From Methylocystaceae bacterium (GTDB lineage Bacteria; Pseudomonadota; Alphaproteobacteria; Rhizobiales; Beijerinckiaceae), in the NCBI GenBank assembly GCA_003152255.1, contig PLZT01000548.1, forward strand, positions 5,196 through 10,627: DNA of 5,432 nucleotides, read 5' to 3'. The notes below the pieces were generated by a model. It was not told where the DNA came from and searched no databases. It saw only the letters and a program-made list of their open reading frames with translations. Position 1 is the first letter of the stretch, and each line of letters starts with the position of its first letter. The translations under genes and the position numbers were made by a program. Shown here one piece after another: positions 4,953 to 5,432 of this stretch.

Positions 4953-4980
4953 CCCCCCAATCCCCCTTGCCCCCCGCCCC
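4953..4980 (-). other. G-quadruplex motif in the divergent promoter region
   Basis: On the minus strand four G-runs of 4, 6, 5 and 6 bases are separated by loops of 1 (C), 3 (CAA) and 3 (ATT) bases. On the + strand these are the C-runs 4977-4980, 4970-4975, 4962-4966 and 4953-4958. All runs have at least four bases and all loops are short, which is the pattern expected of a stable quadruplex. It overlaps the predicted -35 box of the rightward gene and lies 18 bases upstream of the -35 box of the leftward operon. Confidence 0.65.
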
Positions 4981-4994
4981 ACACGGCCTATGAT
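4967..4994 (+). promoter_or_regulatory. Promoter of the CinA-like gene
   Basis: TTGCCC (4967-4972, four of six consensus bases) and TATGAT (4989-4994, five of six) are separated by 16 bases. Predicted transcription starts near 5001, giving a leader of about 17 bases that contains the Shine-Dalgarno AAGGAG (5005-5010). The -35 box lies within the C-runs of the quadruplex motif. Confidence 0.5.
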
Positions 4995-5017
4995 CGGGGC
5001 GAAGAAGGAGCGGCGGG

Positions 5018-5432
5018 ATGGCGGGCGAGGCGGAGGCGGTCACGGCGGCGGTTCTCGTCATTGGCGACGAGATTCTCTCGGGCCGCACGCAGGACCAGAA
5101 CAGCCATTACATCGCCAGATATCTCGCCGATATCGGCGTCGACACGCGCGAGATTCGCGTCGTTCGCGATGTCGAGGCCGAGATCGTCGCGGCGGTGAAC
5201 GCCTTGCGCGCGCGCTATGCTTATGTGTTCACCACTGGCGGCATCGGCCCGACGCATGACGACATCACCGCCGACGCCATCGCTAGAGCCTTCGGCGTCG
5301 GCATAGAGGAAGACCCGCGCGCGATAAACATGCTGCTGGAAGTCATTCCGGCCGACCGGCTCAACGAGGCGCGCCGCCGAATGGCGCGCATTCCCCTGGG
5401 CGCGGACCTCATCGAGAACAGCATGTCGAAGG
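5018..5432 (+). CDS. MoCF/CinA-like molybdopterin-binding domain protein, N-terminal part (3' end outside window)
   Basis: The frame is open for 138 residues to the window edge. After a short N-terminus comes AAVLVIGDEILSGRTQDQN (residues 10-28), then HYIARYLADIGVD and VRDVEAEI, and the hallmark TTGGIGPTHDDITADAIARA (72-91). These are the first elements of the MoaB/MogA-type fold found in the N-terminal domain of CinA ('competence/damage-inducible protein A'). CinA proteins are linked to NMN deamidation or ADP-ribose pyrophosphatase activity, but in alphaproteobacteria the MoCF-like part is often a separate protein of ~250 residues with no proven role. With the C-terminus missing, the two cannot be told apart. 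The start ATG 5018 is fixed by a very good Shine-Dalgarno, AAGGAG (5005-5010), 7 bases upstream. The gene is divergent from the toxin-antitoxin operon. Confidence 0.88.
   Translation, partial: MAGEAEAVTAAVLVIGDEILSGRTQDQNSHYIARYLADIGVDTREIRVVRDVEAEIVAAVNALRARYAYVFTTGGIGPTHDDITADAIARAFGVGIEEDPRAINMLLEVIPADRLNEARRRMARIPLGADLIENSMSK

Noticed and set aside
4735..5259. A 174-codon open frame on the plus strand
   Set aside because: It covers the antitoxin in antisense and the CinA-like gene in a wrong frame; the product turns into Arg/Gly-rich sequence, while the overlapping frame from 5018 gives clear MoCF motifs.

Overview
The window is GC-rich DNA from an alphaproteobacterium, most likely of the order Rhizobiales (Hyphomicrobiales). 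Three things point there: the chorismate mutase is of the long form that I recall from that order; chorismate mutase, hisC and tyrA lie in series; and the intergenic palindromes (arms CCTTCTCCC/GGGAGAAGG, core CCCCGCTTCGCGGGG, end GGATGAGGG) look like repeats common in these genomes. A methanotroph-like or Beijerinckiaceae-like host is possible, but the sequence does not fix the genus.

Layout, left to right. Bases 2-421 (+) are the 3' end of a DEAD-box RNA helicase of RhlE type. Bases 422-715 hold no gene; they carry the helicase terminator hairpin and two copies of the palindromic repeat. Bases 716-1165 (+) encode a small unrecognised protein with two membrane segments. Bases 1236-2141 (+) encode a chorismate mutase with a long C-terminal extension. 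Bases 2142-2335 are filled by two more repeat copies that form a perfect 40-bp inverted repeat. Bases 2336-3436 (+) are hisC and 3433-4368 (+) are tyrA, overlapping by ATGA. A hairpin containing both stop codons separates tyrA from a convergent toxin-antitoxin pair: the ParE-like toxin at 4379-4672 (-) and its antitoxin at 4669-4899 (-). A short divergent promoter region (4900-5017) with a strong G-quadruplex motif leads into a truncated CinA-like/MoCF-domain gene (5018 to the end, +).

The central genes act together. Chorismate mutase makes prephenate. A HisC-type aminotransferase can act on histidinol phosphate and, in several bacteria, on aromatic keto acids or prephenate. TyrA oxidises prephenate or arogenate on the way to tyrosine. 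The order matches the aroQ-pheA / hisHb / tyrA 'supraoperon' described in pseudomonads, except that the pheA part is replaced here by a tail that may be a decayed prephenate dehydratase/ACT region.

No completely new system is evident. The points most worth a second look are the chorismate mutase tail, the G-quadruplex motif between two divergent promoters, the predicted leaderless antitoxin mRNA, and the repeats, whose stems show compensatory changes and one of which appears to house a terminator in its loop.
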